From the NCBI GenBank assembly GCA_944548615.1, contig OX155951.1, positions 17,995,453 to 18,059,452 on the forward strand: DNA of 64,000 nucleotides, given 5' to 3'. The notes under the pieces were generated by a model. The model saw nothing but the letters and a program-made list of their open reading frames with translations, did not search any database and was not told where the DNA came from. The stretch comes from Micropterix aruncella (Eukaryota; Arthropoda; Insecta; Lepidoptera; Micropterigidae). This document shows, in pieces, positions 11,901 through 23,000 of the stretch (the stretch's first letter is position 1; every line of letters starts with the position of its first letter). A program made the position numbers and the translations under genes.

Positions 11901-13851
11901 ATTCCATCTTCCGGCTACTTATCTTACTACTGATCAAATATTTGGTCGGCTTATAGAAACAATGTCACTGCGAAGATAGAGCAAAAAATTTTAAAATGTT
12001 ATTCTTACCGTATGCTCACCCATTTATATTCCCTCATCTCGAGAGCTTTGCACAATTTGAGGCCGCACCATATGCCAAAACCATTGCACAAAATGACATC
12101 TAGGATCAGAGCGTCCCACCAGCATTCGACAAAGTTTGGTAAGAGATGTGCAAAAGCGACTTCTGTGATCTCCCACATTATTGAAATCACCCAAAGGATG
12201 CCGACGTGCCGTATTAAAACGGCTTTAAACGTCCAACCGATAAAATGGCCCCACGCAAACACATCCACGTGAGACCATATTTTAGTAAGGGATATGTCCG
12301 AGCAATTGACACCGTAATCCTGGAATTAATATTATAAATGTTATCCATTAGAATCTTCTGTGACGGATGAGATACAAAAAAAAACATGCTGAAATCCAGA
12401 ATTCCGCTCAAGAATTCATTGTGCAGACTACCATAAACCTGCCTTCTAACAAATCCTCTAAGCTATTATGTGTTTTCTGCTAATATAGTCTGCTAATATA
12501 CTGCTGCATTTGTGTGGCATTAAACAAAGCAAGATTATATTTTTAAATGCATAGAAAAATAGGGGTATTTTACTTCTACAATTTAAATCGTCTTCGGCTG
12601 CTTTTAGTAAATCTCGTAAATTACATATTCTAAATTACATAGTCATACATAGATAAAAAAAATCATTTAAATTTAATATATACATATATGCATAATTTTC
12701 ATAAATTACATAGTTTTGATATATTGCTCATTCTAAGTAAAATGGTTATATCCCTGTGGGTTGCAGTACAAGACACAAAAGCATTATTAAAAAGAATAAG
12801 TTTTTTTCTATAAAAAGACTGATGAATATGGTACCCTAATTATTTTACTTTCGTTTATATTTTCCATTCAGGGTTTGTTGATGTAGCATTTTTATTATTC
12901 CTATTTTTTTGTTACCATTTGATATTTTTCTTTTATATTTCTGCACCTGTTTAATATTTCTTAGCATTCACACAACAATAATTAATTAGCTAAATATTTT
13001 ATATAAAATGTGTTTAAAAAGAGTAGTTTTATTGTAATATGTAAATATTTAGTAAAAAAATCTAAAATTGCTTTGTACGATAGCCGTTTAAATTGTGTAT
13101 TAATCTACTTTTTGCAATAAACGATTTTTAAAACTGGTTGTGAGTTAAAAACCAGTCGATATTACAGTTCAAATACAGCTATAATCATACCTAAGGGTAT
13201 CACATTGGTTTGTGTTAATCTTATCCTCAGCTTCCGCACAAAAATGCAAATTGTTATTTATAATGTTAAGTTTAACATAATAATAGTAGGAATTTATGTA
13301 AGTTTGGATTCATGACAAAAAAAAATGCTTTAAAATTACCTTATCCATATCGATGTGGAAGTTCTTCAGACTCGGGTCAATCCAATATAAAATCGAATTC
13401 ACAGTAGAGTAGCTTTGAAACAGTAGAAACAGCAAAGCGAGTAGATACAAAACCGAAAGCCCGAAGACGATTCTCCACACCGCCGGATGGGGCCTCGTGA
13501 AAGGCCCGTTTGGAAATGCCAACACGGATATAATAAGAAAGAAGAACACCACGCAGCACACCCCAGCCCAAATGTTCTCCTGCACGTTCGATTCATTCCT
13601 GAGAACAAAAAACGTTAAATTCAATTTTGCGCAACATGATTAAATAAGAGAGCAGCCGAAACTAACCTTACAAACGCTGAATATATTGCTGCAGCGATCG
13701 AAACGGCGAGGAGAGTGATCGTATGCGGTTTATAAAAGAATTCAAGAGAAATATCATCCACAGGTCGTTCGTTTATTGCATTGAAGCTGTCCGGCTGCTG
13801 TCCGTTCGACGGCGTTTTATGCAAAACACCGCGTTTCCTCATTTTGAGCAT
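8936..13851 (-). CDS. Pss: Phosphatidylserine synthase (PSS, PTDSS1/2 family)
   Basis: This integral ER-membrane enzyme makes phosphatidylserine by base exchange of serine with existing phospholipid headgroups. Coding exons in transcript order: 13851-13667, 13598-13340, 12319-12009, 11826-11572, 10583-10361, 9802-9724 and 8994-8936. They sum to 1371 nt, or 456 codons plus stop, with every junction GT-AG and in phase. Family hallmarks follow in order: [11 protein letters not shown] near residue 45, [62 protein letters not shown] and [10 protein letters not shown]. About eight to ten hydrophobic segments can be seen. The length is close to human PTDSS1. The start at 13851 is chosen because an in-frame TGA lies upstream; ATG at 13842 is an alternative. 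The last two small exons encode a Ser/Thr/acidic tail. Two MITEs sit in introns. It is divergent from MTERF3, 2.5 kb away. Confidence 0.95.
9070..9480. mobile_element. hAT-type MITE in PSS intron
   Basis: The termini are CAGTGTTGGG and CCCAACACTG. They are flanked by ATATGGCA (9062-9069) and CTATGGCA (9481-9488), an 8-bp target duplication with one mismatch, as hAT elements make. The interior is built from repeats of AATCG-containing words (TCAATCG, GATTAA, GTTAGT) in both orientations. It has no coding capacity. It lies between the last two coding exons of PSS. Confidence 0.85.
9905..10216. mobile_element. Tigger/pogo-like MITE, copy 1
   Basis: The ends are AGTAGAACTCCAGTTAACCG and the complement of CGGATAATTGGAGTTCTACT, followed by TA. 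This terminal repeat is typical of Tigger-type (pogo) elements. The interior is short and non-coding. It lies in the PSS intron between exons 9724-9802 and 10361-10583. A longer relative lies at 59039-59520. Confidence 0.8.
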
Positions 13852-14639
13852 CGGAAAAACCACTGCTTGAACCAATTTAAAAAGTCAAACCGCGAAACTG
13901 TGCACTTTATAAATTATGCACACATTACAAAGGTTAGCTAACGTTCTTGACGGCGAGTCTCCAAACAGAAGCTATCAAGCAATCAACTGGCAACAAGTCT
14001 GTCAAGTCGTTTCTGTAACAATCAATATCTTTTATTTTTAGCAGGAAGTTCTTAACAATGATAAACACCAATCCCACATAAATATTTTATAGTAAAACAA
14101 ATAGCATATATACAATTAAGGATGTAAAATAGGTTCCGCCCTTTAGATGTTATAGATAATTGGAAATATTCAAAATTTTAGTGTTGGTAAGTTTTCCAAA
14201 CATTGGACAACCTGTTTTAAAACAGCCATTCAGTAGTCTGCGTGTAGTCTGCATTAAAGTTACAAAAAGTTTTTGCTGACTTCATATCGATATGACAGTC
14301 GAAGAAGGCACTAGCATGATGAATGGATCGAATTTCAAAAAATCCTGCGTTCGGCGATCTTGGACTCTCGGCTTAAAAATGGAGCAAAACTATTTTATGG
14401 TCCCTTCGTGAAATCGTTTTTTTTATTATTGTCCCATGTCCCATTTTTTTTATTATTGTCACATTTCTTTAAATTGTCCCATGATTAAAATTTGCTGTAC
14501 ACCAACTGTACACAGCATTATAATATTATCTTTGGTACACGGCAATCAAATCACAGACTTATTAGGACGGCAATTGAACAGTAGAGGAGAGCTGTTGGAC
14601 TGAGCTAATTAATGTCACTGCTAATGATTTTTGTAACCG

Positions 14640-15110
14640 GTGATATCACGATCAATCCTTGAGCATTTAAAAAAATCGGTCGTCGCCCCAATCTTTTTCG
14701 GCAAGTTGCCAAGGCCTAATTTCATCTCAATATTATTTTCATACATAAAATCGATGAGGGCCCTCTCTCAGCCGGCGGATGAACACGGTTGGTTCGACAA
14801 CTACCTCGGGCGGTGCGGTTCGATTCTCGGCTAAGGGCGGGGTTGGGCCAAGCGCCAACAATTGGCGTTATTGAATTAAAATGTATAGGGAATTTAAATA
14901 TCATTATTGTAGGTTGTATATGAGATATTCCAATCAAACATTCACAATGTGAATTTGGCTTAACTAGGCAACTGTGTACCAAATTTCAACTCTCTAAGTC
15001 CAATATTTCGAGCTGGAAATACGGGTGGTGGACCGATTTCAAGCACAATCTTCTCAACTCTTGCCATGATCAAAATATGATGCCTGCATGTCAATTAGCA
15101 TTTGGGCACT
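14640..15110 (+). repeat. Dispersed repeat, relative of 43535-44215
   Basis: It shares ordered blocks with 43535-44215: CGGCAAGT.GCCAAGG, AAATCGATGAG, GCGGGGTTGG..AAGCGCCAAC, TATATGAGATATT, AGTCCAATATTTCGAG and GTGGACCGATTT. No protein is recognised. It is probably the untranslated end of a retrotransposon. Confidence 0.65.
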
Positions 15111-15700
15111 ATCGTAAAGAATACACTTTGAAATGTTTTTAATCGTATTAAAATGTATGGCTAAAAATGGATATTTCCGTCTTTATCTAAAAAAAATGCA
15201 CGTTCACAATACATTTCCTCTTCGTCGGTTGCTGGGCCAGGAAAGTAAAAATTGGTCATTTCGTCTTGTCCACTGCGACCACGATGATCCGCGATGTTCA
15301 CGAACCACGATGGCGACTAAGTGATGATAACATTACAAGTGATTTACAAACTGGACGACTTTTATGATATTGCGTCCACAATTGCTTGATTATAAATAGC
15401 CATATTATGACTGTACTTTCGCAGTAAGTTTTAGATTTTATTGGTATTGTTTTTAATTACGCATGTTTCAGAATTTTTTTTTTTCATTGTATTGATTATG
15501 ATTTATTGTTTGATTATTACTCTGCTGATGTGTCAAAAAATAGTGTAATTAATAAAATTTATCATAAAAAGTATTACTTTATATCACTTACAGTAGGTAT
15601 ATCACCTATTTAGCGCAAATGAAAAACATTATACATAGGTACTGATGTATGTTCGTTCTTTCGATACCAGCCATTGAACTGACGCAAATACATACTTTTT

Positions 15701-16081
15701 ACACGACTGCCCAACAAAAAAAGAGTGTACCGTGTTCAGGGCGCATCTTTGTATGTTTTCCGTTTCTTTATTCCACCATAACTTCTAAATGCTTGAACCG
15801 ATTTAGAAGAATGTGGTATTGTTAGAATCGCTATGCCATACCGAGTGTCGTAGCGTACCCACCTTAATTGTACAAATATCAAGTAAATAGTTGTCTAAAC
15901 GTCCAAATGCCAATAATTTAACTTAAATTAGTGTTTAGTGTGAAATGAAAGGTTTGATTGAATAAATTCCCGAAATATACATGTACCTATATGAATAAAT
16001 ACATAAACCACAAATATTAAAAAAAATTGTAAAAAAATAATTATAAATACAATAGTCCACTTCCTGTAACGGCAGTCGTGT
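15701..16081 (+). mobile_element. ACACGACTGCC-type MITE
   Basis: This 381-bp unit has inverted ends ACACGACTGCC (15701) and GGCAGTCGTGT (16071-16081). The inner sequence (CATAACTTCTAAATGCTTGA and following) matches 46291-46677, and the reverse strand of 1-140. No reading frame. The superfamily is unknown to me. Confidence 0.75.
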
Positions 16082-16366
16082 TTTTTATTCTTTTCAATAC
16101 CTTTCGATATATTGTGTAGGTACCTACTTTTGTATTTTTATAATTTTTTCATTGCGTTTCACCTTCATAATTTGTCTAAAGTAATCTGCTCAATTTTAAT
16201 AGGCGGCATTGCCCATCCCTTATGGTGGTGCCATTTGAAAAAATAAAACACATATTTCCGCTGTCAAAAAAGTAAACATCAATCATTACAAAAACGACGA
16301 AAACTAAGTAACTAAGCAAACATTATTGGTTTTAGAGGCTAGTTTATTCCGTGATCGTGCCCAATT

Positions 16367-19300
16367 ATGTTAGCATTAGTGATTTTACGCCGTTTGATCT
16401 TTCAAAATACGCACAAGTCCGTCCTAACCTCATTTCGGTGTCTTTCGCAAAATGCCAGCGTCCAAACTCCCACATTGACCGAAGTCATCCCGCCGGTCGA
16501 GTTAGATGAAACCAACGTGGACTGGGACGAAGAACTGAAAGCGTTTAAAACGCCTCAAGTCTTCGATCGGTGTGGCGAAGACGTGTCCGACTTGAAACCG
16601 TTCTTATCCCCGACTTACAACGCTGCAGCTTACATCAACAAATCGGAAACTCTTCAGGAATTGCTAAAATTGGGCGTTGATTTTCACAGTATTGAGCAAA
16701 AGCCAAAGAAGCTTGATGTAATCTTACGGCTAGACTTCGAGAAGGATATAAAGAAATGTTTAATGTTTCTGAATGACTATGTTTCCTCAGATAAATTAGG
16801 GGAATTCATTACGAAGAATCCATTTATTTTTAAAGAGGATTTGGACGATCTGGAAGTGAGAATTAACTATTTAGAATCGAAAAAGTTTAGCATTGATATG
16901 ATTAAACGAATTCTGACTTTAAATCCATTTTGGTTAAATTTTAGGTGAGTATACGCTTTAATAATATAACTCCTGGTAGAATGGTCCAGAAGCGCCGATC
17001 TTTAATTATTTTTGATATATCGCATTAATTACACTGAATAACATTTTTGTGTATATCAGAAATCATTTTTATATTTGGACTTTAAATTTCTCAACTTACA
17101 GGGATGGACATCGATGTCCGATATATCGAAAACGTCGATGTTCGATGTTTTTTACATCGATGGTGACTTATCGATGTTTTGGCCCCACCAATGTTTCTCT
17201 GTCGATATTTCTTATCTATGTTTTTTTTACTACAATAATACATTATGTTTTCTTACTAAATTGCCAAAAAATACTTAACGACAGTGTCTTTTTTTTAAAA
17301 AGAGGGCTAAGTTAAATAAAAAAAGAAATTGTCTGAAAGGAACTCTTTTATCAAAGTGGATATTTCCAAACACTTTAAATAAGGAATTTTGAAAAGAAAA
17401 TAATCAAACATTGCCATTTCCTATTTTTATTATAGATTTAATTGCTTTTTATAATTGTTTTATTTTTAAAACCTATGTTTAATTATACGTAACACTGTGT
17501 TCATCTCTATTATTAGAAAGATGAATACAAGAAAACTTATAGGGACTGTCAGCAGAATCCTAAAAAACGATGTTTTTTAAAAGAAAATATCGATGTTTAG
17601 ATGATCTAACTATCGATTTGCTCACGATATTTTTCGACCATCTATATTTGCGTTACGATGTTGGTATCGATTGTAACATATATGTTTTTCCTTCAATGTC
17701 CACCTGTTGCCATCCGATATTTAATAAAACTCCAAGAAGAATGCATAAAAAGAAACCTAGCCCATAAACCATGCTCTCTATGGATAATTTCCACAAGGCT
17801 GTCTTGGATTTTAAAAGATAATTAAAGCATTTATCAAATTTATTTGTTTATTCTTAAATAAACATTATTTTAATATCTAAATATGTGATATAGATTAATA
17901 TTTTGATTATTTCTATATCCTTTATAGTACTTTTATTATTTTTTGTCAATATTGTTATCTTAACCCCTCGAGCCTCAGAGGGACTGATCGGAATCAAATG
18001 TAAAAGCACGGTTGCGCCTCGTTGGGACCGATGGGACTCTAAAGTTAGTATTCTAAAGTTCTAATATGCAACAATTCTAAAGTGCAACAACGGTTTGGGA
18101 CAAATTAATATTTTGGTCGGCCGCCATAATAAATCTAAAATTTCAATAATTATACATAGTCTTTCAAAGACATGCGCTTGCGAAATCTCGCGGCTCGAGG
18201 GGTTAATATTACTTCTGGCGTTGATTATTCTTGAAAAACATATTGAATATTAAAAAAAAATTACTTACCGATATTTTTTTTGTATTTTGAGTTTGATAAT
18301 TTTTTTGTAATTGGACCGAAAGTACCTTGCCTTTATACAAAAAAGTATATGCACATAAGTAATGAAGTTATGAATAATTTCGCACCAATGTAAAATGACT
18401 TATTTCACAGTTTACAACTTTTTAGAATTAATAATAGTTTATTGATTGATAATAGTGATTTTGTATAATTGATAATATTTATTGATTGATGATAATCACA
18501 ATGTAACTTAAAATTGCACACAATTGACCAATAATTACCAAAATAGAGATTGACCCATAGTCAGAGATAAGGCAAACAGAAAACCGCGTCAGAGTGGCCC
18601 GTGCTGTCTTACTAAGCCTTGGCTTGCTCTAGGGTGAGCATTTTTTAGCGGATAATAAATTTATTAAAATAGGGAAACAATATTTTTTTATATTATAACA
18701 AGAAAATAAGAGAGAAAATTAACAAGGGCAAGAACTTTGTCAAAATGTTAAGCTGGGCTTATGGTGATTACCGCTTTCTTTATTTATTGTCAAACAAGTG
18801 TCTCAAATTTATAATAATTGACTGATTACAGCACACACAGAATCGACAGAAAATTGGGCTACTTTCAGCACACTTTTAAACTCACTGGAGATGAAGTGCG
18901 GTTGCTAGCCACTCGTCAACCAAAAGTCGTAACATACAAAATGGCTCTGGTAACTTTGAATACTTTTACAATCAAGGAAGAGTGGGGATTTGAAGATGAC
19001 ATGATGAGGAATATCGTCCTGGCCAGACCGTATGTTTTGACGTTAGGTAAGAAAGTATTTCTAGTTACTAAAACAGCTGTTTGAAGTTCATAGGGCCACT
19101 TAATGCTTTGCTTTATCTGTAGACAATCAATCAAAACATTTTAATTACAAGGTTTCATTAAGGCTCGGTGCAAACAAGCCACCGGACACAGGCACTAGTG
19201 GCCAGTAACAAGCAGATGGCACACTTTTTCATACATTTTGCAGGGACTTAACGCACGAGCGCGGTCGGTGGCCGCCACTTACCTTCTACGCTATTTGCTT

Positions 19301-20038
19301 ACACTCGCCATTCTACTTGTCGCACTCGACAGCCACCGGTGGCTGTAGCCGTTGACTCGTTTGCGGTGGCGCCTTCACACCGTTCTTATTACTGTTGGGG
19401 ACTGAGCTAAATGTAAGCGGTGACTGAGGTGCGGCATTCGTAGAACATGCGTTCTTTCGTTAGCATACATACCTACACCTATTACTGTCGAGTAGAACCG
19501 GACGAGTGATGTCACAGCAGTAATGTCTGTGGTGGGGAGACCAAACACCCATCCCCTCACCTCAGCCACCGCTTACATTTAATTCAGTCACCAAGTGTAT
19601 GTCTGTTGATTTAGGTTAAATATTGTAACTCAATTTTAATAAAATTTTATATGGCATGTCCTGATACAGACAACAAAAAGTGTTTTTATAAGCTTTTATT
19701 ATCGTTTCTTTTTTGTCTTGAACTATATTTAGTAATAATATATTATTCCTTAAATTACAGGGAAAGACGTGCTCAATAAGCGGTTACAATACATAATGCA
19801 CACAATGAATATTTCCCATACGACAATCACAGATGTTCCGGGAATACTGTTCTGTAGGGAGTACAAATTGAAACAGCGGCACGAATTCCTGGTAAAGCTC
19901 GGCCGGGCGCAGTACAATCCGAAGAAAGAGAACTACGTGCCGCTATACAAAGTGTACGAAGGGAACGATCAGGAGTTTTGTAATAATATTGCAAAATGTA
20001 CTATACAGGACTACAATTTATATCTAAAGACACTTTAG
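16367..20038 (+). CDS. mTerf3: Mitochondrial transcription termination factor 3 (MTERF3)
   Basis: This mitochondrial matrix protein of the mTERF helical-repeat family is known to repress mtDNA transcription initiation and to support mitoribosome assembly. Exons 16367-16944, 18832-19046 and 19761-20038 join in phase to 1071 nt (356 residues plus stop). The N-terminus (MLALVILRRLIFQN..) is hydrophobic with Arg and lacks acids, as a mitochondrial presequence should. mTERF-type repeats start near residue 95. The family-diagnostic C-terminus reads HEFLVKLGRAQYNPKKENYV, then a C-terminal IQDYNLYLKTL. It is somewhat shorter than human MTERF3, mostly at the N-terminus. Intron 1 (1.9 kb) holds two DNA elements. 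The stop codon is 15 bp from the ERGIC3 stop on the opposite strand. The nearest downstream AATAAA (20172-20177) lies inside the ERGIC3 last coding exon. Confidence 0.95.
17099..17706. mobile_element. Putative hAT-like insertion rich in ATCGAT words
   Basis: The ends CAGGGATGGACA and TGTCCACCTG are imperfectly inverted. The terminal 120 bp on each side are full of CGATGT/ATCGAT words in both orientations, as in many non-autonomous hAT elements. No clear 8-bp target duplication was seen, so the boundaries are tentative. It lies in MTERF3 intron 1. Confidence 0.5.
17960..18206. mobile_element. TTAA-flanked MITE in MTERF3 intron 1
   Basis: TTAA (17960-17963) is followed by CCCCTCGAGCCTC. The right end reads GCGGCTCGAGGGG, then TTAA (18203-18206). 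The termini resemble those of 6793-7045, but the interior is diverged and not a long hairpin. Confidence 0.8.
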
Positions 20039-20053
20039 ACTAGAGTCGTATCG

Positions 20054-23000
20054 TCAGCTCGCCTTGCCCAGCTCTATTTTGTTTTGTATCGCCTTGATCG
20101 AGTGGTAGAAGAAGGCGTCCAGCACTCCGGCCACCGTGAACACGCCGCCGACGATTGCGCAGATGCTCGTTAATAAATGACCAAAGGACCTGAAATAGTG
20201 TTTTTTTTTGTGTTACAATTAATTATGTGAAATTAAAATAACAGGAGTTGGCTCGTTCAGGAAAATGGTTATGTTAAGGCAGCTTTAATCAGTTATTTTT
20301 TACATAAATTTTACAAAGGAACATTGTAATGATTCACAACCTGATAAATACAAACGGGACTGTTATTTTACTGACCGGGGTCAGACCCATCATAATATTA
20401 TTGCACCTCCGGGGGGTAAGCGATGGACTCCAGACTAACGACTGGCAAGTTTAGATCAGCTGTGTTGCATCGATATTAAACTGACAATTATCATAATTTT
20501 TTTCTTACAATTTGGTTTTTAGTGTAGTACTATTTTAAATGATGTAACAATTCGTTTAAAACACACACACTTGATGCTTTTAATAATTTAGGATATTCAA
20601 TTAACCCCTAAACTGCGGGTGGTTAATATACGAGGTGTGGCAATTAAATTCCGAGAATTTGTAAATAAAATACAGGCAAACCAAGTTAGCAACCAAACTT
20701 TATTACTGGCCTTCACAGTAGTCCCCTCCTAACCCAGAACAATGTTTCAAATGTTTCTCCCACGATTGGAAGCAGCCTTGATAGTCTAAATTCTACATTA
20801 AAATACTAAATTCGCCTTTCAAGACGACGGTCGCAGCCTCCTGGACGACCTCTACGGTGCCATGGTGGGTTCCTTTGAGGTGACTTCATATTAGGGAACA
20901 GGAAGAAGTCACAGGGGGCCAAGTCGGGGCTGTAGGGTGGATGAGGTAACGTTGGGATACTTTTTTTCGCCAAATACTGTTGGATGTGAGAATTTTGGGC
21001 ACCATCTTCGCACAGAGCTTTCGCATATTCAAATTTTCCTGTAACATCTTCCCAATTGTTTCTATATTTATATTTAACTTGTATAATAACCCATGAAGGT
21101 TTAGGCGACGGTCAGACAGGACTAGCTCTCGAAGACTGTCGACATTTGCATCTGTGCGTGTGAGAATTGGCGCTCCTGACTGCGGATCGTCATCTAACGA
21201 TTTATCGACCATATTGAACCACTTTGCCCATTCAAAAACACGATATTGTGACAGACACTCATCTCCATACACCTGCCGTAATTTTCGTAAGATTGCTGCA
21301 GGTTTTTCATCATTTATGACAAAAAAATTGGACCACAACTCGTTGCTTGAAAATTGAGTCAGCCAATTCTGCGACCGAGTTAAAAAAAATCATCTCCGAA
21401 GAACACTCGTAAAAAACGAACTAGACGTCCGATTACCATGAAATCTTCGCTGCGACTAAGTGGAAGGACCCGTCTAACCAGGCGCATGCGCGCCAGTCAT
21501 ACAGTGTCGCCGGTCGGCATGCAGCAACTAAATTCTCGGAATTTAATTGCCACACCTCGTATAACCACATATGGGTCATTTTTGAGAGCCAGCAGTTGAT
21601 GGGTTAAAAACCAAAAGTGGAAGAAAAATCTGATAGGTTATAATTCTGGTTCACTAACTTTTAAAGCCACTTCACCACCATTCTCTCTACTTCCCTCTTC
21701 AAAGTTGCGGTTATAGATTTGTTCCAAGGAAGGAATTGATTATTTTCCTAGAGACCAAGATCTTTAAAGAGATGAAACGGAGATTTGACTAGTAACTACA
21801 ACATTGGAGCCGTTTCAGGTGATAGCATTCGCAAGACCGTAGCATTTATTTGTACTTATGGTCTTTGGGGATATTTGTTTCCCATGGAAGGCTGTGCATT
21901 GAGATATTCAGGAAAATGACTGTTTTGAGACCAAATTCACCTCCAGAATCCAGTCTGAAGCTTTCTTGATTATTGAAAAGTGTTTTTGGAGTTTATTGCC
22001 TTTTGAACCATCTCACACACACTGATCAAAGCAACCAGGTGGTGGACTCAGCTCTTATGCCACAATGTAAATTAGGTAGAGTAGAAATACCCACGCCACC
22101 TAATTCTAAATAAGGAAAAAATATATATTTTGCATCTGAATATACATTGTATTAAATACAATATAATTAAAATGTCATGAAATAATAATAGGTAATTTCT
22201 GTGGCAATTAGGCAAAACTACATGTCGTTTTTTGGCCAAAATGAGTTAATTATGACCTTACTCTCATTGGGCAAAACTGCATAACTCGAAGCACAATATA
22301 AAAGAAGTTATAGCACCTACTTTCTCACTAGTTATATATTGTTGAGATGAGCAAAACTACATATGTGTAACTTATGTACTTTTTCTCAACTACTGATAGG
22401 TGGTCATAGTAGCATAAGTTAATTATCTTTTTATTGATACATATTATTTTTAAATTACACATATAGTTTAGGAGAGCACACGTCTTTTATTCCATGTGCC
22501 AATTTTAGTCATGTTCAATAAAAAAATAACATAGATTAACATGTTTGAAGTTGTTATAAATTTCAAAATGATCTCCTGAGAAAATGTTATTTCTGACTTA
22601 TGTAGTTTTGCCTAATGCCACAGATTTAACCCCTTAACTGGGGTTGGTTCTTATAAGATCAACACATAGGCCCTGTAGGTGATTGTTAACTGCACTTAGC
22701 TCGTATAAGGGCATCACATGTGCTATTTCAAGTCAACCGCAGTGGAGAGATTAAAAAAAGAAAAAAATCACAAGTGAAACTTAAAACGCGTTTTTCTCTA
22801 AGCTGCAAAATGTTACTTGGATGATTTCTGTATAAGTACATTCAATTATAAGATAGGTAATAATTAAATATACCTTTCTCGTTCTGTATATTTAACCATG
22901 AGAGGGGACAGTTCATAGCTGAAGAAGACTCCCGGCATGCCTGACTCTCCGCTGAATGCAGTAACCGACTTCTGGTGTCGAGTTACTGAAAATTGGTTTG

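Larger units (their letters stand above)
13852..16366. other. Divergent PSS / MTERF3 intergenic region
   Basis: This presumably contains the promoters and 5' UTRs of both genes, but no core promoter element could be assigned. A tandem-like ATTATTGTCCCAT repeat lies at 14410-14480. A dispersed retroelement-like repeat lies at about 14640-15110, and a MITE at 15701-16081. Confidence 0.6.

Noticed and set aside
13852..13875. Upstream extension of PSS to 13875
   Set aside because: The codon there is TTG, not ATG, and an in-frame TGA follows just upstream, so the start is placed at ATG 13851.
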